NCBI GenBank assembly: GCA_039028795.1
Contig: JBCCHJ010000002.1
Location: forward strand, 124,001 to 188,000
Source: Thermohalobaculum sp039028795
Lineage (GTDB): Bacteria > Pseudomonadota > Alphaproteobacteria > Rhodobacterales > Rhodobacteraceae
Direction of reading: 5' to 3'
DNA length: 64,000 nucleotides
Position 1 is the first letter of the stretch. Each line of letters opens with the position of its first letter. Under the pieces are notes generated by a model. The model was not told where the DNA came from. It searched no databases and was given only the letters and a program-made list of their open reading frames with translations. Position numbers and translations under genes: made by a program. Of the stretch, positions 8,074 through 17,680 are shown piece by piece.

Positions 8074-9317
8074 GCAGGAACAGCGTCTGGAGGGGTCGGC
8101 AGGCGTCGCGGCAGGCAAAGCACCGCCGCCAGGATCACCAGAGCTGCCGCTGCCAGGATGAGAAACAACGTGTCGAAGCCCCAGCGTTCGTAGACCACCG
8201 CGATCAGAGGCAAGGTGATCGCCAGAACCGTGAAACTGACGACGTAGCGCACGCCATATATCCGGGCGCGTGCCGGGCCCGAGGCCATCTTGCCGATCAT
8301 ATAGTCGTTGATCGGGATCTGCCCGAACGCGCCCAGCATGAAGCCCAAGGCCACTGCCAGTGCCAGCGCATCGGTCAGTCCTGGCATGATGCCGAAGAAC
8401 ACTAACTGGATCGCCGCGACCACAGCAAAGACCACGCGTGGACCGTATCGGTCCAGCAGCGCGCCCACCACCAGTTGTGCCATCGAAGCCACGGCAAAAA
8501 CCACCAGCGCCAGCGATCCGACTATGGTCGCAAGATCGGCGTTCTCTATCCCAGCGCCACGAAGCCAGACAACGAATTCTGTGGCCAGTCCGGTCAGGCG
8601 TTCGTCCAGGATCTTCGGTAGGGCAAATGTCGTGGATTGAAAGATGATCGACGACACGGCCGTCGTCAGAAACACGATCGAGGAGATACGGATCAGCAGC
8701 TTACGATAATCCGGCGGCAGCACCCCTGACCCGGCTTTGGCAACTTTGGCACCGGATGGCGCGGTGACCTCGGCCCAGAAAATCCAAGCGTATACAACGC
8801 CCAACGTGACTGACAGACCGCCAGGGATGAAGAAAGCCCAGCGCCAGCCGCCATGGTCGATCATGTACCCGGTCAAAAAGGCCGCGAAGGCGACGCCCAA
8901 GTTCCCCCAGACCCCGTTCATGGCGATCCGCATGCCCGTGTTCTTCCATTTCATGGTCACGATGGCCAATCCAACAGGATGATAGATCGCGGCGAAGATG
9001 CCCACGATGAATAGCCCAATACCCATCTGCAGCGGCGTCTGAGTGAAACCCGCAGCGATGGCCGCGAAGCCGATGCCGATGAAAAAGACAACCATCATGC
9101 CATCACGGGTCCATTTGTCCGCCAGCCATCCCGCTGGAAGCGAAAAAAGGCCAAAGGCAAAGAAACCGGGGGTGGCATAAGCGATCAACTCCCCATAGCT
9201 AAGCCCCCATTCTTGGCTGAGCACCAGGGCAGCCACCGTCGCGAAGATCAGCATAAAAAGGTGATCCAGGAAGTGGCCGATATTCAGCAACAGAAAGTGG
9301 GCTTGATCGCGGGTCAT
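8070..9317 (-). CDS. MFS transporter
   Basis: 415-residue major facilitator superfamily permease with about twelve hydrophobic segments. The loop 2-3 motif is seen as PAGWLADKWTRDG. The N-terminal sequence (HFLLLNIGHFLDHLFMLIF) resembles the fosmidomycin-resistance-like branch, but I would not assign a substrate. I chose the ATG at 9317 (MTRDQAHF); a start ten residues earlier is possible. It is coupled to the downstream serine hydrolase by an ATGA overlap and is divergent from the P450 gene. Confidence 0.85.
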   Translation of the reverse strand: MTRDQAHFLLLNIGHFLDHLFMLIFATVAALVLSQEWGLSYGELIAYATPGFFAFGLFSLPAGWLADKWTRDGMMVVFFIGIGFAAIAAGFTQTPLQMGIGLFIVGIFAAIYHPVGLAIVTMKWKNTGMRIAMNGVWGNLGVAFAAFLTGYMIDHGGWRWAFFIPGGLSVTLGVVYAWIFWAEVTAPSGAKVAKAGSGVLPPDYRKLLIRISSIVFLTTAVSSIIFQSTTFALPKILDERLTGLATEFVVWLRGAGIENADLATIVGSLALVVFAVASMAQLVVGALLDRYGPRVVFAVVAAIQLVFFGIMPGLTDALALAVALGFMLGAFGQIPINDYMIGKMASGPARARIYGVRYVVSFTVLAITLPLIAVVYERWGFDTLFLILAAAALVILAAVLCLPRRLPTPPDAVPA

Positions 9318-9442
9318 TTGGGAACTTGTCGCGATGCAGAGGCGCATTGCAACAAAAATGGGTTAGCCGGCCCGGGTTGGACCTTCACGAACCGGTGCTG
9401 CTGCTATGGACCTATGCAATCGCTTCCGGCATCATTGCGGAT

Positions 9443-10684
9443 ATGAATTACTTTAGTCCAATTCCCGCGGGTGTTGTGGCTACACCGCTGGAACAGATTG
9501 ATGTCTCGGTGGCGGCACGCTTCGCCGACCAAACCCATTGGCCCTGGTTCGACCGCCTGCGCACCGAAGATCCGGTGCATTACTGTGCCGACAGCGCCTT
9601 CGGCCCCTACTGGTCTGTGACCCGTTGGGACGACATCATGACCATCGAGACGAACCCTCAGGTTTTTTCCTCGAAAATGGGTATCCTGATCGGTGACCGG
9701 CTGGATGACCTACCGCTTCGGTCCTTCATCACCTCGGACGAGCCACGGCACTCCGAATGGCGCAAGCCAGTGCAGCCGGGTGTCAGCGGGGCCCGATTGA
9801 GCGAGTTCGAAGGAATAATCCGGGCACGGGTTGGTGACATCCTTGATAACCTGCCGCGGAACGAGGAGTTCGATTGGGTTCAGAAGGTATCGATCGAGTT
9901 AACGACACAGATGCTTGCAACCCTGTTCGATTTTCCTTGGGAGGATCGGCACCTACTGACCTATTGGTCAGACGTCGCGACGGCGACGGAGCAGGCAGGC
10001 GCGGGTTGGATCGCCCATGACGCGCGTGTCAAAATTTTGTGGGAATGCGCGAACTATTTCAAGCAACTATGGGCCGAACGGGCGCTGCAAGACCCGAAAT
10101 TCGATTTTCTGTCCCTAATGGCGCATCATCCGGACACTGCAGGACTGGTGAACCAGCCGAACGACCTGCTAGGGAACCTGCTGCTGCTGATTGTCGGCGG
10201 CAATGACACGACGCGAAATTCGATCTCTGGCGGTCTTCTGGCATTGCATCAGCATCCGGATCAATACGCCAAGCTTCGAGCAGACCCGGCATTGATTCCG
10301 AATTCGGTCTCCGAGATAATCCGTTGGCAGACACCCCTTGCTTATATGCGGCGCACGGCGTTCGAAGACTTCGAACTTGCCGGCAAGCAGATCAAAGAAA
10401 ACGACAAAGTCATCATGTGGTACGTCTCGGCCAATCGGGACAGCGCAAAGTTTAAAGATCCGTACACATTCGACATTACGCGCAAAAATGCACGGCAACA
10501 TATGTCATTCGGCTTCGGCATTCATCGCTGTATGGGAAACCATGTGGCAGAGATGCAATTGAGGATCCTTTGGGAAGAGATCCTAAAAAGGTTCCCGATT
10601 ATCGAAGTTGTCGGGCCGCCAGAACGCGTCGTATCCAACTTCGTCATGGGATTATCGAAGCTACCGGTCAAAATTCACGGGTAA
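9443..10684 (+). CDS. Cytochrome P450, CYP153-like
   Basis: 413-residue soluble bacterial P450. The I-helix oxygen-activation motif is GGNDTTRNS, the K-helix ExxR is in SEIIRWQTPLAYMRR, and the heme-ligand loop is FGFGIHRCMGNHVAEMQ with the proximal cysteine. Strings such as QMLATLFDFPWEDR, ISGGLLALHQHP, NDKVIMWYVSANRD and ILWEEILKRF are, from memory, close to CYP153 alkane/fatty-acid terminal hydroxylases. CYP153 enzymes need a ferredoxin and ferredoxin reductase; neither is adjacent. I take the ATG at 9443. The gene is divergent from the MFS gene and convergent with mltA. Confidence 0.85.
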   Translation: MNYFSPIPAGVVATPLEQIDVSVAARFADQTHWPWFDRLRTEDPVHYCADSAFGPYWSVTRWDDIMTIETNPQVFSSKMGILIGDRLDDLPLRSFITSDEPRHSEWRKPVQPGVSGARLSEFEGIIRARVGDILDNLPRNEEFDWVQKVSIELTTQMLATLFDFPWEDRHLLTYWSDVATATEQAGAGWIAHDARVKILWECANYFKQLWAERALQDPKFDFLSLMAHHPDTAGLVNQPNDLLGNLLLLIVGGNDTTRNSISGGLLALHQHPDQYAKLRADPALIPNSVSEIIRWQTPLAYMRRTAFEDFELAGKQIKENDKVIMWYVSANRDSAKFKDPYTFDITRKNARQHMSFGFGIHRCMGNHVAEMQLRILWEEILKRFPIIEVVGPPERVVSNFVMGLSKLPVKIHG

Positions 10685-10816
10685 CGGCTTAAGAACGCCT
10701 CAAAGGCTCGGTGTTTTCCGATTTGGCCGGACGGGGTCGCAACTTACGCTTGGGAAAACCGAGGTATTAGTGGGAGGTGTTTCTATAAATCGACCATCCA
10801 GACTGCTGAAGGGTTC

Positions 10817-11935
10817 CTACTCGAAGCTGCCATTAGGGCGCAAATTCAGGTTCAAGCCTTTGGGAAGGAACAGAAAATACTGCCCTTCCTGATTCATGAG
10901 GCCAGCGTATTCTCCTGCCGTCGGGCCGGTTCCCCAGAAAAAGTCTCCGCGCACTGCACCCTTTATGGCCCCGCCCTTGTCCTGAGCGATCATAAGACGG
11001 TTAAGCGCTGCTCCTGTAACTGGATCGGTGGTCTCTAGCCAGAGCGGGGCGCCATAGGGGATGTATTCAGGATCAATCGCCAGAGAGCGGCCGGGTGTGA
11101 GGTCCACGCCTTGCGCCCCTTGCGCCGCGCCGCCGTCACGCCAGTCGAAAAAAACGAAAGACCTGTTATGGTTCATTAGTCCCTGACGCTGCTCAGGATG
11201 CGCGCGCATCCACGCGATAATAGCCTGCATGGACACTTCTTCCGGATCCAATTCGCCATCTTCAACCAGCTTGCGCCCGATCGATCGGTAGCCAAATCCG
11301 TTGAACCCGGCATAACGGACACGGCGGTCTGCGCCGTCCGTCAGCAGAACTTTCCCAGATCCTTGTACCTGCAGAAAAAACGCCGCAATTGGATCATCGA
11401 CCCAGATAAGTTCGAGCCCTTGGCCCTCCAGTCCGCCCGCAACGATGTCTGCGCGTGGCTGATGGCGCAACGCTTCTGACGGTAGCTTGTAAAGCGGCAC
11501 TTGATCCGGAGAGCTTCGTTTCAAGGAGCCCGTTAATTCAATTTCGAAATAACCCGTAAAACCCCCGGTTTCGGACTCACCTTGACTGACCCGATAAGCC
11601 TGAAACTCTTCCTTAAAAAACGCCCGTGCTCCGTCATCTGAGATGGCATGTTCAGCCAGCGTCTGCAGTCGAATACACATCGGGCGCCAGTCATCCAAAT
11701 GCCCAGCGGCGATCGGGCGGTTGGGTGGATCGGTTTCGACACCAAGCATCAGCAATCGGCAGCTCTTCAAAAGCGGTGGGATTGCCTCCGATATGGTGTC
11801 CTCTGCCCATCCCCGCAGATCCGCAAAGTCCACCGGCTTCAACCGCATGCCACCTGTCTGGCTCACTCCATTCCCCGAAAAAACAAATGCTCCGACGACG
11901 ATCGCCATCAGAGCAAGTGGTTTGCACTTAAACAT
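10817..11935 (-). CDS. mltA: Membrane-bound lytic murein transglycosylase A (MltA family)
   Basis: 372-residue MltA-family enzyme that cleaves the MurNAc-GlcNAc bond with formation of 1,6-anhydro ends. The N-terminus is a signal peptide (LALMAIVVGAFVFSGNGVSQ) without a clear lipobox, so it may be periplasmic rather than a lipoprotein. The MltA domain (ETGGFTGYFEIELTG) and the C-terminal 3D domain with conserved aspartates (IAQDKGGAIKGAVRGDFFWGTG) are intact. The next gene upstream on the same strand stops 29 bp before its region begins (DUF302 gene). Confidence 0.9.
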   Translation of the reverse strand: MFKCKPLALMAIVVGAFVFSGNGVSQTGGMRLKPVDFADLRGWAEDTISEAIPPLLKSCRLLMLGVETDPPNRPIAAGHLDDWRPMCIRLQTLAEHAISDDGARAFFKEEFQAYRVSQGESETGGFTGYFEIELTGSLKRSSPDQVPLYKLPSEALRHQPRADIVAGGLEGQGLELIWVDDPIAAFFLQVQGSGKVLLTDGADRRVRYAGFNGFGYRSIGRKLVEDGELDPEEVSMQAIIAWMRAHPEQRQGLMNHNRSFVFFDWRDGGAAQGAQGVDLTPGRSLAIDPEYIPYGAPLWLETTDPVTGAALNRLMIAQDKGGAIKGAVRGDFFWGTGPTAGEYAGLMNQEGQYFLFLPKGLNLNLRPNGSFE

Positions 11936-11964
11936 GGCTGCGAGGCGAACCCTCGGCCTGGCGC

Positions 11965-12417
11965 CTATTCGCCGGTTGCCTTGCCACCTAGCTTACCGAT
12001 TGCGCCGCGCATTTTTTGCAGGACAGGGGCATCGGCAGGAACACCATGGTCATCTGACAGATAAGCCGGGTCCCGGAACGCCAGTATAACAGTGCCGTCC
12101 TCTTGCTCATACGCAACCGCGCGCAAGGGCAAGTCCATACCAGCTGATTGGCTGGCTTGCATCACTGGCGTGCCCAGCTTCGGATTGCCGAACAGCAGCA
12201 ACTCGGTCGGACGCAGATCCAAATCGACAGAAGCTGCGCCTTTGGCGTGATCGATCCGCGCAAAAACCTTGGCACCTGCACCCTCGACCGCCGCCGCAAG
12301 CCGGTCAATCGTTTCCGAAACCGGGTACGGGCTGGTGAATTTTATCATTTCACCAGCCATCGCCGGCACCGAGATCGAGGCTGCCAATAGGGCAGCAGAC
12401 AGCATTCTGCCAATCAT
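11965..12417 (-). CDS. DUF302 domain-containing secreted protein
   Basis: 150-residue protein with a signal peptide (LSAALLAASISVPAMAGE) followed by a single DUF302 (TT1751-like) domain: the pattern SETIDRLAAAVEGAGAKVFARIDHA and LLLFGNPKLGTPVMQASQSAGMDLPLRAVAYEQ, broken here by family-typical gaps, is diagnostic. The biochemical role of the family is not established. It lies 29 bp upstream of mltA on the same strand, so co-transcription is likely. Confidence 0.85.
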   Translation of the reverse strand: MIGRMLSAALLAASISVPAMAGEMIKFTSPYPVSETIDRLAAAVEGAGAKVFARIDHAKGAASVDLDLRPTELLLFGNPKLGTPVMQASQSAGMDLPLRAVAYEQEDGTVILAFRDPAYLSDDHGVPADAPVLQKMRGAIGKLGGKATGE

Positions 12418-12511
12418 CTGAGCTCTCCATGTTTGAACGTTCCTTAGGTTCTACACGCCCCGTCGCATCTGCAGCAACTTCAATTCTACCTGAGTACGCT
12501 AAAGCGCCGCA

Positions 12512-13417
12512 TCACACCTTTGTTGCCGGGGCCGGCGGCGTATGCGACCGGCGCGCCACGACCATCTCACGATGAGAGATATAGGTTGCCGAGGCGACAA
12601 TCACACCGCCCCCGATTAGGACAAACGGATCCACAGGTTCACCGAAAACCACCATACCTAGTAGCGCAGCCCAAACTAATTGTAGGAACTGAACCGGTTG
12701 TGTCACCGTAATCGGGGCGCAGGCAAATGCTCGCATCATGGTATAGTGGCCAGTGGTCGCAAAGACCGCTGTCAGCGCCAGCCATCCAAGCTCGGCCCAA
12801 GTCGGATCCTGCCAATGAAGAATTGCGCCTGGCAGCAAGACCAGCGTGCAAAACAGCGACAACATCGCCACGACCATCGCCGGTTCAGTGTCGTCGGTCA
12901 TTCTCTTTGCCATTAGGAACGACGCTGCAAACAAAGGCGCAGCGACCAATTGCGCAAGCTGCCCCATCGACAATTCCTGAAATCCCGGTCTCAAAATGAT
13001 CAGTGCGCCGATAAAGGCCACCAAAACCGCTCCGATACGCCGGATCTGCAGGCGTTCGCCAAGAAAAATAGCAGCACCGATCGTAACAAAAATCGGTGCG
13101 GTGTAGCCGATTGCCGTGACCTCGGCGATCGGAATGCGAGCCATGGCGTAGAACCAAAGCAGCACCCCGAACCCATGGAATAGGCCTCTAATCCCAAAAA
13201 CGCCCCACTGACGTGCCGTCGGACGCCATTTCAAGAGCCGCAGCAAGGCTGGCAAAATCAAGATCAGCCCGAAGACATATCGCAAAAACGCGGCTTCCAC
13301 CGATGGAAGGTCGGATCCGATATGGCGAACAATACCGGTCACGCAGACGAACAAAAGCCCGGTCAGAAGCATCCAACCAATGCCGGCCAAAGTGCGATCT
13401 TGACGATTTGTAGTCAT
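12512..13417 (-). CDS. EamA/DMT-family transporter
   Basis: 301-residue drug/metabolite-transporter permease with ten predicted hydrophobic segments in two EamA repeats (first around FLRYVFGLILILPALLRL, second around LGWLALTAVFATTGHY). GYTAPIF and ALLGMVVFGEP are typical EamA boundary motifs. Substrates of the family range from amino acids to nucleobases; none can be assigned. I use the ATG at 13417 (MTTNRQDRTLAGIGW). The cytoplasmic tail is short and basic. Confidence 0.85.
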   Translation of the reverse strand: MTTNRQDRTLAGIGWMLLTGLLFVCVTGIVRHIGSDLPSVEAAFLRYVFGLILILPALLRLLKWRPTARQWGVFGIRGLFHGFGVLLWFYAMARIPIAEVTAIGYTAPIFVTIGAAIFLGERLQIRRIGAVLVAFIGALIILRPGFQELSMGQLAQLVAAPLFAASFLMAKRMTDDTEPAMVVAMLSLFCTLVLLPGAILHWQDPTWAELGWLALTAVFATTGHYTMMRAFACAPITVTQPVQFLQLVWAALLGMVVFGEPVDPFVLIGGGVIVASATYISHREMVVARRSHTPPAPATKV

Positions 13418-13691
13418 CAACTTTTGTCCGGGACGTCGACAGGTGGGGAGTTCTGGGCGTCCAGGTGTACGCTCACACGCCCAGACTGTCACGCCAATCG
13501 GGTGATTTTTAGGGGTGACTGATTCGCGCGAGAGCGTTTAAAATAGCTTGCGATATGACACAATCATTGGTTGTAAGGTATTGTTGAAGCTTGCGAATCT
13601 TCGAATACGCCGCATACTCACTGAATTAACTGGTGATTAAGAATTATGAACGACCACTGAAGCGAGGGGGCCAACGCGCTTGGAAGACGCA

Positions 13692-15710
13692 ATGGCGACA
13701 AAAGACGGCAATGAAACCAACGATCTAAGCTGGACCTGGGCGGTCGCCGGGACAGCTTTGTTCGGTGTCGCGATTGCGGCGCCGATGATGGTTTTGAATC
13801 TGTCTCAATCGCTGCGCGACGCTCCGCAACCAACAGAACCGGCAAAAGTCGAGATCGCGGACAGTTCCGAACGCGATACTGAAGATACCAATAAAACAGA
13901 GCAGCCGTTGGAAACGGCGCTCTTGACGGCGACCATCGCCCCGGGCGTCGGCATGGGCAAAGTATCGCTGGGACAGCCCATTGCATCAGTGCTTGATGAC
14001 CTGGCAGAACGGTTCCAGCCCCACTTCAGCACCGACCAGGAAGGCTCTGTCCAACATCACAGCTTCTTCCTGCGTGAAGTTGAAGTTCGACTAGACAGTC
14101 GTCCAGAAGATGGGCGCATCGAAGCAATTCGCTTAAGTGCCAAAAGTTGCGCTGATCTGGAACAAAGCCAGCCGCGGGAAGAGGGGCTTCCGGAAACTGC
14201 TGACGGTTTGACAATAGGCAGCCATCAAAGCCGAGTGATCCGTCGCATGGGTATTCCGGTTAAGGGACAACCTATAGCGCCGATTCCGGGCCCGATGCGA
14301 CAACCTGCCAAACAGGTCTATGACGGGATCACCTTCGAATACTGTCAGGACACGATGTTGGTTCGCGCCGTCGAGATCAATCGGTCGAACGGATTGCGAC
14401 ACGACGTCGATCTGTTGGCAACAACATCGCATCCATCTGCGCGCGCATCGGAGCCTACGCAATTATTGGCACTGACAGACACGCGTACAGAAAGCGGTCT
14501 TTCGACTGTTGTGGCTGACCTTCCTGAGACTACACCGCCTGATGCACCTGAAATGCCCGGCCTAGACAAGGGTGTGGTGGACGTATCCATGCCTCCCCGG
14601 CCTACCGTTGTGAGTGTGCCTGGGGATTTGGCTCCTCAGATCGCTGGAGTGGATGCTATTGGTGCATTGGCGCTGACGCCCGTCGTTGATCAACTTCCAA
14701 GGCCGGATCAGTCAGGTGTTCTTTTGGCAGAACTTGTCGAACACGAAGACAGTTTCCCGATCAGGAAGGTGTCGACAAAATCACTACCGGTGCCACAAAC
14801 GGTTGGTCAGGTTGCCAGCTTGACGCCACCGCGGGAAAGCCAGACGAGATATGTTACAGCAACCTCATCCCTCGCATTGCTGCCGACATATTCCGGTGTC
14901 GTGGATCGTGGATTGTTTTCTCTGACAGCCGAAACCGGCCCGCCGGTGCTCGCCCGTGCGCCCGACCGGCCTACTGGGCAAGCTGTCCCGGGCAAAACGA
15001 ATGGGCAACCCTCAGCCTTGGCGGCGTTGGATCAAAGCCAAGATCAATCTTCACCGTTGGCGCAGGTCAAGCCTGGCGCGTCATTGCCATTGTTGCGGGC
15101 GCAACCCCAGGCATCGCTGCCTGCCGCATCAGCAACCGATATTCATCGCCCGGTTTATCAATCGACCGATCAAGTCCAACTGGCCGTTGCAACAGTCGAT
15201 CGTCTTATTGCACCCGTTTTTGCGCCAACCGCTGTTGATCTTCCGCCAGGACCACCTGAAATGGCGCCAGAGTGGGCCGAGGAGAGTTTACAGCTCAGCC
15301 GCGATACTCGGCGTAAGCTGCAGCGTCGCCTCAGCTTAATAGGCTATGATCCTGCGGGTATTGACGGAATCTTCGGCCCTAAAACTCGGGTTGCAATTGC
15401 CGCGTTGCAGCAAGATGCGGATTTAGAGCCAACCGGGTTTATTGACGCTCAGGTAAAGGAACTGATCGAGGCGCGCTCCCAGAAGTCGTTTGCGCAGTGG
15501 CGGAAAGCTCAGCGGAAGCGCAGAGCATTGTCTCGCCGCCTTGCACCAACCGCATCGGCTCCAGTCACGGTCGCCAAGATTCCGCAGGCGAAACGCATTC
15601 CGAAGTGTCAGCGTGGGGAAGATGGGCTCATCGCCAGCAATCAAAGCTTTAGCTGCGATGTCGATCTGCTGCAGGAAAGCCTACAAGCATTGTTCAACTT
15701 CCAAAGCTGA
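13692..15710 (+). CDS. Membrane-anchored protein with C-terminal peptidoglycan-binding domain
   Basis: 672-residue protein with one N-terminal membrane segment (WTWAVAGTALFGVAIAAPMMVL), a long, low-conservation Pro/Ala/Ser/Gln-rich middle (roughly residues 190-520) and a PG_binding_1 domain near the C-terminus (LQRRLSLIGYDPAGIDGIFG, PKTRVAIAALQQDADLEPTG), followed by a basic Arg-rich tail. Residues 80-200 form a folded-looking region with two cysteines. It probably tethers the inner membrane to the cell wall; no catalytic domain is visible. A TTG at 13680 with a GAGGGGG site 9 bases upstream is an alternative start. The 274 bp upstream are AT-rich with no recognisable gene. Confidence 0.75.
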   Translation: MATKDGNETNDLSWTWAVAGTALFGVAIAAPMMVLNLSQSLRDAPQPTEPAKVEIADSSERDTEDTNKTEQPLETALLTATIAPGVGMGKVSLGQPIASVLDDLAERFQPHFSTDQEGSVQHHSFFLREVEVRLDSRPEDGRIEAIRLSAKSCADLEQSQPREEGLPETADGLTIGSHQSRVIRRMGIPVKGQPIAPIPGPMRQPAKQVYDGITFEYCQDTMLVRAVEINRSNGLRHDVDLLATTSHPSARASEPTQLLALTDTRTESGLSTVVADLPETTPPDAPEMPGLDKGVVDVSMPPRPTVVSVPGDLAPQIAGVDAIGALALTPVVDQLPRPDQSGVLLAELVEHEDSFPIRKVSTKSLPVPQTVGQVASLTPPRESQTRYVTATSSLALLPTYSGVVDRGLFSLTAETGPPVLARAPDRPTGQAVPGKTNGQPSALAALDQSQDQSSPLAQVKPGASLPLLRAQPQASLPAASATDIHRPVYQSTDQVQLAVATVDRLIAPVFAPTAVDLPPGPPEMAPEWAEESLQLSRDTRRKLQRRLSLIGYDPAGIDGIFGPKTRVAIAALQQDADLEPTGFIDAQVKELIEARSQKSFAQWRKAQRKRRALSRRLAPTASAPVTVAKIPQAKRIPKCQRGEDGLIASNQSFSCDVDLLQESLQALFNFQS

Positions 15711-15724
15711 CCCTTGAAGGCGCG

Positions 15725-16996
15725 TCAGGATGCATCCAGTGCGCGCCAAGCAATGTCGTTGCGGCAAAACCCGTCTGGCCAGTCGATTTTGTCAATTGCG
15801 GCATAGGCTCGGTCACGCGCTTCCTTGATGGTGGTCCCGCTTGCAGTCACGTTCAAGACGCGTCCGCCATTGGCAAGAACACGATCACCTTCGGCTTGGG
15901 TTCCCGCATGAAAAATGGTGGTACCAGGCACCTTCCCCGCAGGTTCCAACCCGCCTATCACAGTCCCCTTTGCGTAGCTGCCCGGATAACCGTTCGCCGC
16001 CATGACGACCGTCACCGCAGGCTCATCACTCCAATCGAGTGAGACATTCGCCAGTTCACCATCTGCTACCGCTTTCAGTGCGGGTAGGAAGTCTGAGCCG
16101 AGTCGAAGCATCAGAACCTGGCATTCCGGGTCGCCAAACCGGACATTGTACTCGATCAGACGGGGTTGGCCATTCTCGATCATCAATCCTGCATAGAGCA
16201 CACCAGAATACGGCGTTCCACGGCGGGTCATTTCCGCAATCGTCGGCTTGATGATATCATCCATCGTCGCCACAATCACATCGTCCGTCATAACCGGCGC
16301 TGGAGAATAGGCACCCATGCCGCCGGTGTTGGGCCCCTTGTCGCCATCGAAGGCACGCTTGTGATCCTGCGCCGTAACCAATGGCAGAGCAGTCTCTCCA
16401 TCGGTCAGGACGAAAAACGAAGCCTCTTCCCCTGCCATAAACTCTTCGATCACCACTTCAGCCCCAGCTTCGCCAAAAGCGCCGCCGAACATCTCATCCA
16501 CGGCGGCCTCTGCCTGCGGTTGGGTTTCCGCGACCACTACGCCTTTACCCGCCGCCAATCCGTCCGCCTTCACGACGATTGGCGTGCCTTTGCTGGCCAC
16601 ATAGGCCTTCGCAGATGCTGCATCCGTAAACCGGGCCCAAGCTGCGGTAGGCGCGCCACAGGCATCGCAAACCTCTTTGGTGAAAGCTTTCGAAGCCTCA
16701 AGCTCTGCCCCGGCCTTGCTGGGCCCAAAAACCGCAATTCCGGCATTCCGGATACCATCTGCTACACCCGCAGCCAAAGGCGCCTCTGGCCCAACCACCA
16801 CCAGATCAACCTTTTTGGCGGATGCCCAGGCCGACACTGCGGCAGCGTCGAGAATGTCCAACGATACACAGTCGGCAATTTTCGCGATGCCCGCGTTCCC
16901 AGGTGCCACGGTTAAACGAGACAGCAACGGCGACTGCGCAATCTTCCAGGCCAAGGCATGTTCGCGTCCCCCGCCGCCCAAGATCAATACGTGCAC
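15725..16996 (-). CDS. purD: Phosphoribosylamine--glycine ligase PurD
   Basis: 423-residue GAR synthetase of purine biosynthesis: phosphoribosylamine + glycine + ATP to GAR. The N-domain starts LILGGGGREHALAWK; the ATP-grasp part has PIVVKADGLAAGKGVVVAE and GMGAYSPAPV, and VRFGDPECQ holds metal-binding residues. Length is normal for the family. Its first 13 bases overlap the 3' end of the upstream methyltransferase-like gene, so the two are co-transcribed and probably coupled. The terminal stop at 15725 is 14 bp from the stop of the convergent peptidoglycan-binding gene. Confidence 0.96.
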   Translation of the reverse strand: MHVLILGGGGREHALAWKIAQSPLLSRLTVAPGNAGIAKIADCVSLDILDAAAVSAWASAKKVDLVVVGPEAPLAAGVADGIRNAGIAVFGPSKAGAELEASKAFTKEVCDACGAPTAAWARFTDAASAKAYVASKGTPIVVKADGLAAGKGVVVAETQPQAEAAVDEMFGGAFGEAGAEVVIEEFMAGEEASFFVLTDGETALPLVTAQDHKRAFDGDKGPNTGGMGAYSPAPVMTDDVIVATMDDIIKPTIAEMTRRGTPYSGVLYAGLMIENGQPRLIEYNVRFGDPECQVLMLRLGSDFLPALKAVADGELANVSLDWSDEPAVTVVMAANGYPGSYAKGTVIGGLEPAGKVPGTTIFHAGTQAEGDRVLANGGRVLNVTASGTTIKEARDRAYAAIDKIDWPDGFCRNDIAWRALDAS

Positions 16997-17616
16997 TTCT
17001 GTCCCCTCCGTTCTTCGGGGATCAGTAGAACCGCGCCCCCGGATGTCTTGGTCTTAACCTGCCTCAAGCTGGGAAAATCCTCGGCCCAGCGTTTCAGGGC
17101 CTTCTTTTCCTTTACCCGGCGCCCATCGTCCAGAAGCACAATGCCGCTGGGGGCAAGGCGCGGGAAAAGTTCCGGACCTGCAGGCCATCTCGGCATGCGG
17201 CCGGCAAAGTGTCCCGGCCCATCAATGAACAACAGATCGACATGGTTAGGCACCCGGTTCAGAACATGGCGCGGATACCACATGTTATGCTTATCGTATT
17301 CTTCCAAGTCAGTTTCGATAATGCATGCTTCAGCACCGACGATATCCAGCCAACGCTCGCTCACCTGTATCATCCGCGCACAGGTCTCTAATATCGTGAC
17401 CCTCCCGCTGGTGGCTTTGGCGGCAACGGCCGCCGCCGTGCCGCCGCCGCAAAGAACGATTTCGCTTGATGCCGCCGCCTTTTCCGCAAGGAGCATCAGG
17501 ACATCTTCTTCGGGATAGAAATTGCCGCCACCCGGCAGCATTCCAGGCTGCAATCCAAGTGCATCCGTTAAAGGGCGCCGCTTAGGCGTATCGATGCTTG
17601 CAAGGCCAGAGGTCAT
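16984..17616 (-). CDS. Class I SAM-methyltransferase-like protein
   Basis: 210-residue protein with a Rossmann-like core: EIVLCGGGTAAAVAAKA as glycine-rich loop, VTILETCARMIQVSERW as motif II region, and VDLLFIDGPGHFAG as the acidic motif after beta4. This order suggests a class I methyltransferase of the kind that includes class-24 O-methyltransferases, but motif I is unusual and activity is uncertain. The start ATG at 17616 is divergent from xseA (64 bp apart). The 3' end overlaps purD by 13 bp. Confidence 0.6.
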   Translation of the reverse strand: MTSGLASIDTPKRRPLTDALGLQPGMLPGGGNFYPEEDVLMLLAEKAAASSEIVLCGGGTAAAVAAKATSGRVTILETCARMIQVSERWLDIVGAEACIIETDLEEYDKHNMWYPRHVLNRVPNHVDLLFIDGPGHFAGRMPRWPAGPELFPRLAPSGIVLLDDGRRVKEKKALKRWAEDFPSLRQVKTKTSGGAVLLIPEERRGQKCTY

Positions 17617-17680
17617 TCTGCCAGTGTTAATACATATGTTGTGCAGGTTAGGTTAACCCCTACACTTTCAGAGGCAATCC

